From Lunularia cruciata (taxonomy: Eukaryota > Streptophyta > Marchantiopsida > Lunulariales > Lunulariaceae): a stretch of 64,000 nucleotides of DNA. Position numbers and translations under genes: made by a program. Positions 43,640 to 54,214 of this stretch are shown in pieces. Below the pieces are notes generated by a model. The model searched no databases and was not told the origin of the DNA. It was given only the letters and a program-made list of their open reading frames with translations. The DNA is taken from assembly GCA_948567375.1 (NCBI GenBank), contig OX419760.1, forward strand, positions 2,914,001 through 2,978,000, written 5' to 3'. Positions within the stretch are counted from its first letter, which is position 1. Each line of letters starts with the position of its first letter.

Positions 43640-44803
43640 GGGCCCAATGTAGCAGCAAGTCAATACGTCTTCCACTCTTGCGACAATTACAGAGGATACT
43701 TGGGAGCCAAATCTTGGACCCAAGCTTACTGGAGAGGGAAGATGGAGAGTTTGGAGGTTCTTGAGGAGCTACACAAGTTGTTTTGCCTTTAGTATGAAGG
43801 ATTTGGGTGTTCTAAAGGGACCTGGTACACGGATTGAGCTGACTAGCAATACACCCATTTTCTTATGTCCTTATCTCTATAGTGAGATGGAGAGGACATT
43901 GATTCAGAGCCATAGTAGAGACCTTTTTGAGGCTGGTTTGGTAGAGATTTGGCATGGAGAGTATGCATTAGCTGTAGTGATGCCAACCAAGAAGGATATG
44001 CATGACAAATACACAAATAGGCAGATGTATGGAGATTACCCTCCTATCAACCAATAGACTAGGGCTGATTGGTATGCTATGCCTACACCGGAGGAGATTT
44101 TTGATGCAATTGGGCATGCAAAGTCTTTAGTACTTTGGATCTTTGAGTAGGATATCATCAATTGCCGATCAAAGAGAAAGAGAAGTCCAAGACAACATTC
44201 TATGCTATTGATCTTCACGGTAAGGATGTGTTATATCAATGGAAGTTCTTACCATTTGGGTTAAAGAACACTCTTGCCAAGTTCCAAAGGGTCATGGATA
44301 GGATCCTAACTCGATTGGATTTTTCTCGGGGCTATATTGATGACATTTTGGTCTATAGCACTATTGTGGAGGAGCATGAGAGATAGTTGTTGGAGGTGTT
44401 TGAGAAGTTAGATCTCATGGACTTAAATACATCTTGGGAAGTGTAGGTTCTTCCATGAGCAAGTTGAGTATTTGGGTCACACTATCTACCCTCGAGGACT
44501 TGGTGTTCAGCAGACCAAGGTGGAGGCTATTGCACGTATTCCTTGGCGTACGGATGTGAGCAAAGTGCAAGCATTCCTTGGGTTGGCAAACTTCTATTGC
44601 CGCTATGTTAGAGGATTTAGTGCCATTGCCAAGGCCTTGATGAAGTTGACCAAGCTTACACATGAGTGGTGTTGGGGAGATGAGCAAGAGAGAGATTTTT
44701 TAGAGCTCAAGGAGAGGTTGACATCTGCTCCTATTTTGAGGAGACCGATCAAAGGATGACCATTTCAAGTTCATACTAATTGGAGTATGTTGGGGCTTGG
44801 AGC
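43640..44803 (+). pseudogene. Family III reverse transcriptase and RNase H start (second copy)
   Basis: 43761-44057 holds the approach to RT (HSRDLFEAGLVEIWHGEYALAVVMP, then KKDMHDKYTNRQMYGDYPPIN). 44162-44386 holds KDVLYQWKFLPFGLKNTLAKFQRVMDR and the active-site box GYIDDILVYS, intact here. 44472-44759 holds the thumb (YLGHTIYPRGLGVQQTKVEAI, then VQAFLGLANFYCRYVRGFSAIA) and the connection to RNase H. Stops occur at 44056, 44384 and 44757. At 44804 the RNase H coding sequence is cut by a family I solo LTR and resumes at 45493. Confidence 0.88.
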
Positions 44804-45492
44804 TATGACACCCATTTGTGCATGTGTGTGGTACTATGATATTTAGCTTGGTGTTATAAGTACTTGAGAGATATTATTTATATAGAGATAAAGGATGGTT
44901 CTATATTAGTCATGATTAGCTAAATTTAGTCATAGCTAAGATAGAGAGAACCTTACTTTAGAGGAAGTGGAAAAGATGAGCACCATTGTTTTGGATTCTA
45001 GTGTGTTGACTTGATATTATTCTTAGGTATTTGGCTTTGAGGAAAGAATTGAGAACTCTTGGCCCGCAAGCCTTTTTGTTTTGGATTCTTCTATAGTCCA
45101 AGGATAGCCCATGTGAAGGAATCCTTGACTTAGTGGTTGGGTCAAGATAAGATCACATGCTTAGTAGAATATTCCCATGTGAGTGGATATTCTTTTATAC
45201 TTTTTGACTTTACTTGACTTTTAGTCTAATAACTTGGGTTACTACGGTAATTAGTAACTTTGGTACCTTACTATTTCACAAGTATATAAACAAGGGGTGA
45301 GGAGGTACTCATCATCCTTTCATTTACAACTATCTCTCTCATTGAGTTTTGTAGTGAGCAATGTCTTGAGTCTTGGAATGTTAACCTCAGAGGAGTATGA
45401 TGGAGTTGGGGTTTCTTGCCTTCTTAGTCCATGGTGTGCTACCATAATAGCCATCAAAGGTTCATCTTGAGTGAAAGACAGGCCGGCTCACA
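44804..45492 (+). repeat. Solo LTR of family I inside family III RNase H
   Basis: 689 bp aligned along its length with the LTRs of copies A and B, in the orientation of copy B. It begins TATGACACCC (from TGT(A/G)ACACCC) and ends GGCTCACA. GAGC precedes (44800-44803) and follows (45493-45496) it, a 4-5 bp target duplication. A TATA box, AGTATATAAA, is at 45281-45290. Removing the LTR restores continuity of the coding sequence across GLGA/VLT. Confidence 0.93.
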
Positions 45493-46740
45493 GAGCAGTG
45501 CTCACCTAGCATGATGATGAAGGACAATAGTTTATAGTGGCATATGTTAGTCGCTCCAACAATTCAGCGGAGGTAGAGTATAGTTCATATGAGGGAGAGT
45601 GCTTGGTAGCAATTTGGGTAGTAGCACATTTTTTATATTACCTATTTGGTAACCCTTTCACTCTCATCATTGATTATTAGCAGCTAAAGTGGTTGATGGA
45701 GTCCAATAAGCTTTCAGGGAAGCTTGCACGATGGGCTCTGATTTTACAAGAGTATGATTTCACGGTTGTTCACAAACTTGGAGTGGTGAACCATGATGCA
45801 GATGGGTTGAGTAGAAACCCATGTCCCAGCCAGCATGATCGGACTGAACCACATTGATAGGGTGAGACAGATGAGGAGATGGTGCAAGGTTTGCATGCAT
45901 CGGCCTTTCTGTGTATATTTTTTGAGGCTTTGGTGGTATCTCTCTCAATGCATATAGGAGGAGTTATTGAGGTCACAGATCCAAAGAGTAAAGATATTGG
46001 TACAGTTCAGTGAGACATTCATGGTGACATCTTAGTGATGGACTATCTTTGCATTGGTCTTGTGGATGGCATAGTTAGGGCCAAGGAGAGAGATCGTGTT
46101 CTTCAGCAAGCCAAACAATTCAGATTGGAGTGCAGACAACTTTTGTGTGTATAGGAGGATGGTAGAGTGCGAGTAGTACTACTTCCATCTTAGAGACCAC
46201 AGTTGGTACCTCATGCTCATGAGGAGCTAGGACATTTTAGAATAAAGTGTACATATAGCTTACTCCATAGTCATTATTGGTGGTACGGTATGCAAACCAA
46301 GGTATTGAAATTTGTTGCCAGATGTGTGGTTTGTGACCAAGTTAGAGCATCATTCAATGCACCTATGCCACAAATACACCCATTACCTATCTTGGGATGG
46401 ATTACCATTGGAGTTTGGACTTTGCTGGACCTTTACCGCTGACTGTGAGACATCATCGATATGTTTTGGTGATGATAGAGCACCTTTCTAAGTAGATTGA
46501 GTTGGTGGCACTTCTTGACAAGTCTAGTGAAGAGATAGCTTACTTGTTCTTGGATTGAGTTCTTAGTCATTTTGGTGCACCAGTTGAGGTTTTGACTGAT
46601 CAAGGTATAGAGTTCTTGGAGGAGTTTCATGTCTTGTGTGAAAAGGCTTTGATTGATCATCATACTACATCCTAAGATCACCCTGAGGTAGATGGCTTAG
46701 CAGAGAGTGGTTCAGACGGTAAAGAGAGGATTGCAAATTT
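45493..46740 (+). pseudogene. Family III RNase H end and integrase (second copy)
   Basis: RNase H resumes with VAYVSRSNNSAEVEYSSYEGECL, then GKLARWALILQEYDFTVVHK and DADGLSRNP (to about 45830). After a variable spacer, 46203-46442 holds the zinc finger: HAHEELGHFRIKCTYSLLHSHYWW then ARCVVCDQVRASF, all four ligands present. The core continues in other frames: WSLDFAGPLPLTVRHHRYVLVMIEHFS near 46395-46490, APVEVLTDQGIEFLEEF near 46575-46625, and DHPEVDGLAE near 46675. The D, D and E residues are all still visible. The frame is lost at 46741, where a 90-bp repeat begins; the PHD-type tail seen in the first copy is missing. Confidence 0.85.
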
Positions 46741-47356
46741 ATGTTTGACTTGTGTTTGAGTTGTGCTTCTATAGTGTATGATGTTGACAATGATGTATGT
46801 TGTGCAGCAATGTATATACGCACAACAACTGTCATACCATTTGTGGTGTCGTATCTAGATTGCTCAGACATTGGAGTTCCAGTGATAGTAGTTAGAGGCA
46901 TTTTGGTAGTTACTCATAGACTACTTTCCGATAGTCAGATTTTGTGTTTAGGGTATTGAATTCATGGTGGTGCCCACCATCACTTGCACCGTTTGGTGTG
47001 CCATCTACGGGACCATTGAGATGAGACCTAGGTCAGAATTAGGAGTATATCTTGGAAGTGTAGCTCCAAAGAGCTCATTTCTTTGATGTTGAGCCTTCGA
47101 GATCTTGGCTGGAGTGGATAGAAAGCCGGTGAGTGTCACTTGGATTCTCTTAGCTAGAGTGGGTGTGGCTTGACTATAATTAGTTTCTTGTTGTTGGCAA
47201 GATCAGATCAAGTATTGATCTGAGTTCAGTTGATTTGAGTTGTAAACAATCTGATTATTATGGCACTTTAGAGTTTATGTATGATTTATATGTGAGTTAT
47301 GCTTCTATAGTGTACAATGTTGATAGCAATGTATGTTGTGTAGCAATGTATATACG
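46741..47356 (+). repeat. 90-bp repeat / family III LTR / 90-bp repeat
   Basis: A 90-bp sequence (core GAGTTGTGCTTCTATAGTGTATGATGTTG, ending ATATACGCACAAC) lies at 46741-46829. An LTR-like copy (TGTCATACCATTTGTGGTG...) follows at 46830-47260, and the 90-bp sequence again at 47262-47356. The spacing between 90-bp copies is about 521 bp. Confidence 0.8.
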
Positions 47357-47586
47357 CACAACAAAGATGGCATATGGCATGTTTCACATTTGCCCTCATG
47401 GTGGTTTCTCAAGAGCAATAAATATGTCCTTAATGTACTTAATATTATAGCTATTTCACTTCTTATATGATATAGATTGTAAACATGCAACTAACAATTG
47501 TGCTTGATAGCACCCAGTCTCTTGATCTTTGCTCACCATAAAGCATATCACATACTTGGAGTATATGGTTATCTAGAGTTAGAGGG

Positions 47587-48280
47587 TGTAATACCAATAG
47601 CTAGATAGATGCTCTAGAGATGAAATTTGGTTTGGTAATATCTAGAAGGATGTTATACATGATGGACTAAGTAGATCAGACGAGGTATCACCAAAAGAGT
47701 ACTTTTACTAATAGGTCAGAAACCAAAATATGCTTGGAAACTTTAGAATCAATAGTTAGGCATATGATCTAGAGGTGAAACTTGGAGTGGTGACATCTGG
47801 AAGGATGTTACACATGATGAAGAAAGTAGATCAAATAGAGGTATCACCAAAAGATCACTTCTACTATAAGAGCAGAAGCCAAAATAAGCTTGAAATTTTG
47901 GAGGCAATTTTGAGGGCCTAATTGGATTCCTCTTCCCCCTATTTGTCTCACCAAGAGCTTTCCAATGGTACCTCACCCACATGAATTTCTACATAAAGAG
48001 ATTCCTACATAAAGATTCCCTAAAAGATTCCTCTAGTCAAAGCCTATTTGACCAACCAGATGGGACCAAGATTGACATGTCACCCATCCAAGAAAGTAAT
48101 CTAAGGGTGGAGCTTGCTGATGTGTCACCTATCCATGTAACTTATCCTATGTAGAGCTTCCTTGGAGGAGATCCTCTTTGGCTATATAATAAAGAGAAGG
48201 TGCTCCTTTGGAGCATCGCAATTTGAGTGTGGAATTCATGTTTTCTCTCTATTGTGTTTCTCTATCCTTTGAATATTACA
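47587..48280 (+). repeat. Solo LTR of family II in opposite orientation, older
   Basis: 694 bp, TGTAATACCAATAGC to GAATATTACA, the reverse complement of the family II LTR with many substitutions. CTATATAATAAAG, the family II TATA region, is at about 48182-48196. Flanks GAGGG and AAGGA agree at only three of five positions, so the target duplication has decayed or the ends are off. More diverged than the copy at 41911, hence probably an older insertion. Confidence 0.85.
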
Positions 48281-48299
48281 AAGGAAAAAATACCAATTG

Positions 48300-48905
48300 T
48301 GGGTCTTTGGAGTTTGTGTGTGACTTTTATATGAGTTGTGCTTCTATAGTATATGATGTTGCGAACAATGTATGTTGACTAATGATGTATATTTGCATGA
48401 AAACTAGTTTGCTAGAATGCTAGAATGATAGTTTTGGCAATCACCATGTTATCAATAATTGCTCAAGGACTACTTAATGGCAACTAGATATGGTATTAGG
48501 TTGACTGATTGCACCATTGAGCTACCATTTGCATTGTTAGATGGGCTATCAAATGCGCCATTAGTGTTGGATTCCTAGTTGCTCTAGAGTAGGTATACCT
48601 TGAAGTGCAACCCTAGAGAGCTCATTTCTTCTATGTTGAGGCTTCAATCTCTTGGCTATGGTCAATAGAGGTAGGCAAGTGTCACCTTCATTCTCTTAGC
48701 AAAAGTGGATGTGGCTTTAGAATGTGATCAAGACCTATTGGTTGTGTATATTGAGTGTTGAGTGTTCAAATTTGAGTCCTTATTCAAGTTTTCATTGATT
48801 GATTGTTGTCGGTTTGTGTAACTTCTATATTAGTTGTGCTTCTATAATATATGATGTTGAAAACAATCTATATTGAGTAGTGATGTATATATGCACAACA
48901 TCATC
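48300..48905 (+). repeat. Second 90-bp / LTR-like / 90-bp unit, strongly diverged
   Basis: The 90-bp sequence at about 48305-48410, an LTR-like stretch at 48411-48811 (shared AGAGAGCTCATTTCTT, then TCTCTTAGC.AAAGTGG.TGTGGCTT), then the 90-bp sequence again at 48812-48900. With 46741-47356 this makes two like units. Without the intervening solo LTR they would be about 250 bp apart. Confidence 0.7.
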
Positions 48906-49189
48906 AATGGAAAGAATAATTATAATTATTTGATATCAAGCTTGAGTACAAACCAAGAAAGTTCCATATCATTCTTAATGTCCTATCAAGACAACTTGGT
49001 TTGAAGATTTCTTTTGAATCTCTCATAGAAAATACCATTACCATGGTGCCAAAGGACTCAAAGATCCAAATAGAATTAAAAATTACTTTACAATAAGACT
49101 TCTTCTTTCATCTTGTGCAAAGTCATCTTGTTGCACATGATAAGGAGTACAACACCTTTTCATTAAAATATGGCCTTCTATTTCTGAGA

Positions 49190-49697
49190 ACCAAATCTAT
49201 GTTCTAAACTTTGGGAGATCTAGGACTTGTGTGACTTCAAGAGGTACAAGACTTACAAATTGTTGGTCACATAGGTGTGAACAAGACCTTGAGTACCTTA
49301 CAACATCAATGGTGGTAGCCAAACATGGCACAAAAGCTTGTACAATTTTGTGGATGTTGCCAATGCAACAAGGCCAACAACCAAAACCCAAGTGGACTAC
49401 TCCAATCACTCCCAATTCCATTTACTCAATGAGACATGTTAGTCTAGACCTCATCTAGACCTTGACAAATAAGGATCATAGCCATACAACAATTGAGGTG
49501 CTTGTCAATAAGCTTAGCAAGCATGTTCACTTGGCACTCATTGTGGATACGATGGATGCTCCAACATTGATCCATCTACTTCCATACAATCTTCAAACAC
49601 CATGGAATGTCATCTTTGATTTTGATATTGGATGTGTTGGTAATTCTTGGCAAGCACTTTCCAAACTCCTTGACACCAAGCTTGCCTTATGTAAAGC
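49190..49697 (+). pseudogene. Older chromovirus integrase, N-terminal part
   Basis: Zinc-finger pieces VGHIGVNKTLSTLQHQWW and FCGCCQCNKANNQNPSGLLQ are read across about 49260-49405 in shifting frames. The core starts with HVSLDLI (first Asp) near 49435-49455 and continues in the frame 49462-49697: VLVNKLSKHVHLALIV, then IFDFDIGCVGNSWQALSKLL. The frame runs straight to the insertion point, where it would continue with YHP. Confidence 0.75.
49693..49697. repeat. Target-site duplication AAAGC, left copy
   Basis: AAAGC directly before the LTR start TGTAATACTC. The same 5 bp follow the other LTR at 56268-56272. A 5-bp duplication is normal for Ty3/gypsy integrases. Confidence 0.95.
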
Positions 49698-50405
49698 TGT
49701 AATACTCTGAGGACAAGAGAAGAGAGAAAACACAGATTGCACACTCAAACATTCGATGCCCAAGGGAGCACCTTCTCTTTATTATATAGACAAAGAGGAT
49801 CTCCTCCAAGGAAGCTCCACCATAGGATTAGGGACATAGATAGGTGACATGTCAGCAAGCTCCACCCTTGGATTACTAACTTGGATGGGTGACCTGTTTG
49901 GTCTAGGTCCTATCTGGTTGGTCAAACAAGCTTTGACCAGAGGGAATCTTTTAGGGAATCTTCCTATAGGAATCTTAGAATCACATGAGTAAGGTATCGT
50001 TGGAAAGCTCTCGTCAAGACAGAGCAAGGAGGAGGAGTGGGCACATTTTCAAGGCCTAATTCATCCATTTAGGCCTCCGAAATTGCCTTCAAAGATTTCA
50101 AGCATATTTCGATTCCTCCTCTATTAGTAGAAGTCCTCTTTTGGTGATACGTCTTTCTGATCTGTTTAGTCCATCATGTGTAACATCCTTCCAGATGTTA
50201 CCAAACCAATTCTCACCTTTAAATCATATGTCTAGCTATTGGTTCTAAGGTTCTCAAGTCTATTTTGGTTTCTGCCCTATTAGTAGAAGTACTCTTTTGG
50301 TGATACTTCTATCTAATCTATTTTGACCATCATGTATAACATCATTCTAGATGTTACCAAACCAAATTTCACATCTAGAACATATGGCTAACCCTTGGTA
50401 TTATA
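49698..50405 (-). repeat. 3' LTR of the family II chromovirus
   Basis: 708 bp. Its inner end, TATTATA at 50399-50405, is a mutated form of the TATTACA terminus found in the other LTR. Inverted termini TGTAATA/TATTACA. Confidence 0.95.
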
Positions 50406-50422
50406 GACCTCCCTCCTTTTAA
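50406..50422 (-). promoter_or_regulatory. Polypurine tract
   Basis: On the - strand AAAAGGAGGGAGGTC stands directly against the 3' LTR. This is the expected primer for second-strand DNA synthesis. Confidence 0.85.
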
Positions 50423-50640
50423 GACGCAACATCCTCGTTGCGCAATTGTTGCTCAAATACTTGTACCAACACCGATGCATGTGCCAAATTGGCAGTGGGT
50501 TCCCAGGTTACTTCATAGAGGGGGTAACCTTTCCATTGTACTAGATATTCCACCCACGGATGGCAAGTACCACGCATGCGCTTTTGGAGAATCCGCTCCA
50601 CTTCATATTCCTCTGTGCCATCAATGAGTGTTGGACAAGG
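50419..50640 (-). pseudogene. Chromodomain at the integrase C-terminus, cut off by a stop
   Basis: In the same frame as integrase but after the TGA at 50641-50643: EVERILQKRMRG, then EYLVQWKGYPLYEVTWEP and a final VLVQVFEQQL. The aromatic and Trp positions of a chromodomain (YLVQWKGY...VTWEP) are readable. Chromodomains of this kind bind methylated histone H3 and steer integration into heterochromatin. Only the single stop separates it from integrase. 60 codons remain after it, ending at the edge of the polypurine tract. Confidence 0.9.
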
Positions 50641-52092
50641 TCAAATGTCCTGTGTGGAAGGACCTTGGCTTGATTGGGGAGCATATCTGCATAGTAAGGA
50701 GACATGGAACACTGGATGGATCTTCATGTGTGGTGGTAGCTCAAGGTGATAGGCCACAGTGCCGATACGACGAAGAATCAAGAAAGGCCCAATAAAACGA
50801 GGTCTGAGCTTACGAGATCCAACTAATGTGAGGTTGGTTGTCGATAGCCACACTTGATCCCCAACATTGAACTCCATGTGCCTACGGTGTGCATCAGCAT
50901 ACTGCTTTTGTTGATTTTGCGCAATCTGTAACCTGTGCTTGGCGCTCTCCACACCTTGTTGGATTCTAGAAACAAATATGTTGACTGCATCAACCTTGGT
51001 AGTCATTGGACGGATCTTCATCAAGCTAGAAGGTGTGAAGGGATGCTCACCATACATGAGGAAGAACGGAGTGACCTGGGTGGAGGCATTCACTGAATTG
51101 TTGTAAGCGAATTCCACCAACGGTAGTAGGGTGTCCCACCTCTCTTGCTCTTCTAAGGTGAAGCCGCATAACATGTCTTCAATCGTGCAATTAGCCCACT
51201 CTATTTGGCCATCTGTTTGTGGGTGGTAAGCTGTAGACATGGCCAACTTGGTTTTGAAGAAACCAAAGAGTGTTTGCCAAAACAAATTGGTGAATTGGGT
51301 ACCTCTATCGGTGATGAGTACTCTAGACAAGCCATGGTGAGCAAAGACTGCATCTAAGTATAGTTGAGCTAGTTGTGGAGCGGTCACCTCCTTGGTGGTA
51401 GGGCGTACATGAATCATTTTGCTGAGCCGGTCCACAAAGACCACAATGGAGTCAAACCCTGAGGTGGTCTTGGGTAATTCGCAGACGAGATCCATACTCA
51501 CTTGTTCCCAACGTTGGGTAGGAGTGGAGAGAAGTTGAAGGAGCCCTGTAGGAGCTTGATTATAAGCTTTGTTCTGTTGACAAAGTAGGCAGCTACGCAC
51601 ATAGTCCATCACGTTGTTGCTCATCTTGGGCCAATAGTAATGGCGCTTGACTGCATCCAAGGTCTTGTCTACTCCGACATGAGCTGCAATGGCCGAATCA
51701 TGACATTCCACTAGAATGGTGGAGCATAAGTCTGAGACATTTGGGATCCATAATCTGCCATCCCGAAAGGTGAGTCCTTGGGTGCTGGTGACACCTTTGG
51801 ACGATTGTGCTTCTACAATCTGTGGATCAGTTTTTGTAGCAGCTAGAATCTCTTGCCAAAATTTAGGGTTAATCTTAACCTTTGCCACCAAGTTGTTGGC
51901 CATTGGCATACGGGTGAATGCATCTACCAGTTGTTTCTTACCTTCCACGTAGGTGATTGTCATGTTGAAGTGTTGTTGCCACTCTGCCCACCGAATTTGG
52001 CGACGAGATAGATCCTTCTGCGTCTCGAGGTAGACTAGAGGTTTGTGGTCTATCTCTACTACAAATCTCTCTCGCCCAGGTAGTGCTTCCAA
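50641..52092 (-). CDS. Family II integrase, nearly intact, with RNase H end
   Basis: 483 codons. Residues 1-63 are the end of RNase H (IDHKPLVYLETQ, then TYVEGKKQLVDAFTR). The zinc finger uses H131, H138, C168 and C171. The catalytic core has D201 (VSMDLV), D262 (LITDRGTQFT) and E298 (DGQIEWAN), with 35 residues between the last two, as in DD35E integrases. The GPY/F module PRFIGPFLILRRIG and HPVFHVSLL follow. All catalytic and zinc residues are present. The normally conserved ERxNRT after the last acidic residue is EWANCT. The frame stops at TGA 50641-50643, before the chromodomain. The true N-terminus is upstream across a frameshift; the first codon is not a start. Confidence 0.92.
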   Translation of the reverse strand: MEALPGRERFVVEIDHKPLVYLETQKDLSRRQIRWAEWQQHFNMTITYVEGKKQLVDAFTRMPMANNLVAKVKINPKFWQEILAATKTDPQIVEAQSSKGVTSTQGLTFRDGRLWIPNVSDLCSTILVECHDSAIAAHVGVDKTLDAVKRHYYWPKMSNNVMDYVRSCLLCQQNKAYNQAPTGLLQLLSTPTQRWEQVSMDLVCELPKTTSGFDSIVVFVDRLSKMIHVRPTTKEVTAPQLAQLYLDAVFAHHGLSRVLITDRGTQFTNLFWQTLFGFFKTKLAMSTAYHPQTDGQIEWANCTIEDMLCGFTLEEQERWDTLLPLVEFAYNNSVNASTQVTPFFLMYGEHPFTPSSLMKIRPMTTKVDAVNIFVSRIQQGVESAKHRLQIAQNQQKQYADAHRRHMEFNVGDQVWLSTTNLTLVGSRKLRPRFIGPFLILRRIGTVAYHLELPPHMKIHPVFHVSLLCRYAPQSSQGPSTQDI

Positions 52093-52650
52093 TGCTTAGT
52101 TGCTAGAACAATGGCTAGCTCTTCTCGTTCTGTGGTGTGGTAGTTGCGCTCTGCCGGTAACAACTTTCGAGAGAAATATGCAATTGGATGCCATCCGTCA
52201 TGCCACTCTTGTTGTAGGATTGCTCCTATTGCTATGCTTGATGCATCTGTAGCCAACTTGATTGGACTTTTTGGGTCATACCACTTCAAGATTGGTGCAT
52301 GTAGCAAGGTAACCTTCAATTCTTGAAAGGCCAACTCTTGTGCGGTTCCCCATGTCCACTTCTTCCCCTTGCCAAGTAGTGCCGTTAAAGGCTGTGCAAC
52401 CTTGGAGAAGTCCTTGACAAATCTATGATAGAATCCCGTCAACCCCAAGAAGCTCTCAAGTTGAGTTCGATCTTCTGGGGCACTCCATTTTTGAATGACC
52501 TCTATTTTATCTGTCAATACTTGAATGCACTCTGCACTTACTCTATGCCCTAAGTAGTCTACTTCAAACTTGCCAAACTCACACTTTGAGATTTTGGCGT
52601 ACAACTGATTCTGTCTTAGAATCTGGAGGACCTCTCGTAGATGTTGTTAG
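52059..52650 (-). pseudogene. Family II RT thumb and RNase H
   Basis: NQLYAKISKCEFGKFEVDYLGH opens the thumb. QLESFLGLTGFYHRFVKDFSKVAQPLTALL connects to RNase H, which shows LATDASSIAIGAILQQE (catalytic Asp) and NYHTTEREELAIVLATKHWKHYL (catalytic Glu). A single-base frameshift near 52075 passes reading into the integrase frame. Confidence 0.9.
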
Positions 52651-53672
52651 TGTTTTGTCATCGTGCTACTATATACTAAGATATCATCCAAGAAGATGAT
52701 AACAGACTTATCCAAGTATGGACAAAATATGTCATTCATTAGGCTCATGAAAGTGGCAGGCGCATTGGTGAGGCCAAAAGGCATCACAAGATACTCAAAA
52801 TGGCCATACCTGGTTCAAAAGATAGTTTTGTACACATCCTCCTCTGCAATTCGGATTTGATTATAACCGCTCTGCAAGTCCAATTTGGTGACATATCTCG
52901 CTCCATGGAGTTGATCAAACAGGTCATCCATGCAAGGTAAGGGGTATTTGTTCTTCACTGTTTGCTGATTGAGACCCCAATAGTCAATGCACATGCGCAT
53001 TGTACCATCCTTCTTCTTCACAAACAAGATAGGGGCCCCATATGGTGATATGCTAGGTTGGATGAACCCTTTCTGTAGCATCTCCTTAATTTGAGTCTTA
53101 CACTCCTCCAACTCATGAGGTGATAGGCGATATGGGGCCTTACAAGGAGGTGTCTTCCCCGGGAGTGTCTCTATTTTGTGATCTACTCGCCTTTTAGGTG
53201 GTAATCTTGAGGGTAGATCATCGGGAAAGACATCTTGAAACTCATCCACCACATCCTTCAATTTCTCAAGAATTTGTCCAACGAGTTGTGCACTTTGGAC
53301 TTCTCTTATTAGACCCATAAAACATCTATCGGTCTTACAGACAGTTGTCGTCCCTACGACATATAGAGGCAGTTTCTGCCTATGTGATTTTTCTTTAACC
53401 CCAATGATTGACCATTGGTGGGTTCTCACTACTTTCTTCCTCCAATCCACCATTGGGTTATATTGCTCCATCCATGGCATGCCTAAAATTGCATCATAAC
53501 GGGCTAACTGTATCACTCGCCACTCAATTGCTTCCTGATATTCTCCTACAGAGAGGGTTACCCGTCTAGGTAATGATTCAATCCTCTCTATTTGCCCATT
53601 TGGTAACTCTACTTCTTCACTTCCATCTCTCTCTAGATCCATTCCAAATCTTAGTGCAACAGAGCAAGACAA
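52647..53672 (-). pseudogene. Family II protease end and reverse transcriptase
   Basis: 53480-53672 is the protease C-terminal half ([10 protein letters not shown], then [16 protein letters not shown]). Next come the RT fingers and palm: [74 protein letters not shown] at 52815-52817 stands where Arg is usual (KTIF*TRYG; CGA to TGA would explain it). Beyond it [13 protein letters not shown] and the active-site box FLDDILVYS near 52660-52690 are intact. A TAA at 52647-52649 follows TMTKH. Confidence 0.92.
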
Positions 53673-53960
53673 GAAATTCTCTGTTGCTCACGGATCTATT
53701 AATACTCTCACTTGATTACCTTCTAGGATTCCATTCACGACAATCAATTGTGAGGTTGCCTTTTGGGATCGTTGTGCATTATTCTTCTTCCTTCCCTCAC
53801 TTCTATGCTTCCTTATTGAGCCAGTAAGGCCGCGAGGTACATTTACTGGCGATCTTTGTTTTCCGAAGTGGTTTCTACCTCCTCCTCTTCAATGTGCCTC
53901 ATGTTGTTCAAAGATTGCATGTACAAAGGCCGAGGGCCCCTAGGGAAATGAGTGTAACAA
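53673..53960 (-). pseudogene. Family II protease active-site region
   Basis: The aspartic protease loop, expected as D-(S/P)-G-A-T, reads RVLIDP*ATENFL: the Gly codon is TGA at 53688-53690. The stop thus falls in the catalytic loop itself. Upstream, a basic segment joins the protease to the zinc knuckle. Confidence 0.85.
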
Positions 53961-54003
53961 TTGGTAGATATGTGCCCAATACGGCCACAATTGTAACAAT
54001 GGC
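53957..54003 (-). pseudogene. Nucleocapsid zinc knuckle of family II gag
   Basis: The - strand reads RHCYNCGRIGHISTNCYT, a perfect CX2CX4HX4C knuckle, in a frame shifted from the capsid ORF. It binds the element RNA in the virus-like particle. Confidence 0.9.
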
Positions 54004-54214
54004 GTTGTTCTCCTCGAGTCCCTTCTCCTCGTGGGACTCCATCTCTTTGTTCTTCTACTCATCTCCGCTCCCCTTGAAGCAGCCGTGCTCCTCGATCCCG
54101 GAATCGAAGGTTGCCCAATTCCATCGGTACTGGTCCACCCATGTGTGGCATTTCTGCCCGATAATATTGAGGTAGAACTACTCCTTCACCTCCACCTATT
54201 GCTCTTGCTATTCT

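Larger units (their letters stand above)
35124..47260 (+). mobile_element. Family III Ty3/gypsy element (second copy), split by three insertions
   Basis: LTR-like repeats at 35124-35562 and 46830-47260 enclose, in order on the + strand: leader, gag with zinc knuckles (37.1-37.9 kb), a long spacer, RT, RNase H and integrase. It is interrupted by a tRNA-like sequence (about 38290-38580), a 2.7-kb TG...CA insertion (40727-43429) and a family I solo LTR (44804-45492). Removing these leaves about 8.4 kb, a normal length. The left LTR is also where the first family III copy ends, so the two copies form a pol-LTR-gag-pol-LTR tandem sharing the middle repeat. Primer site not identified. Confidence 0.75.
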
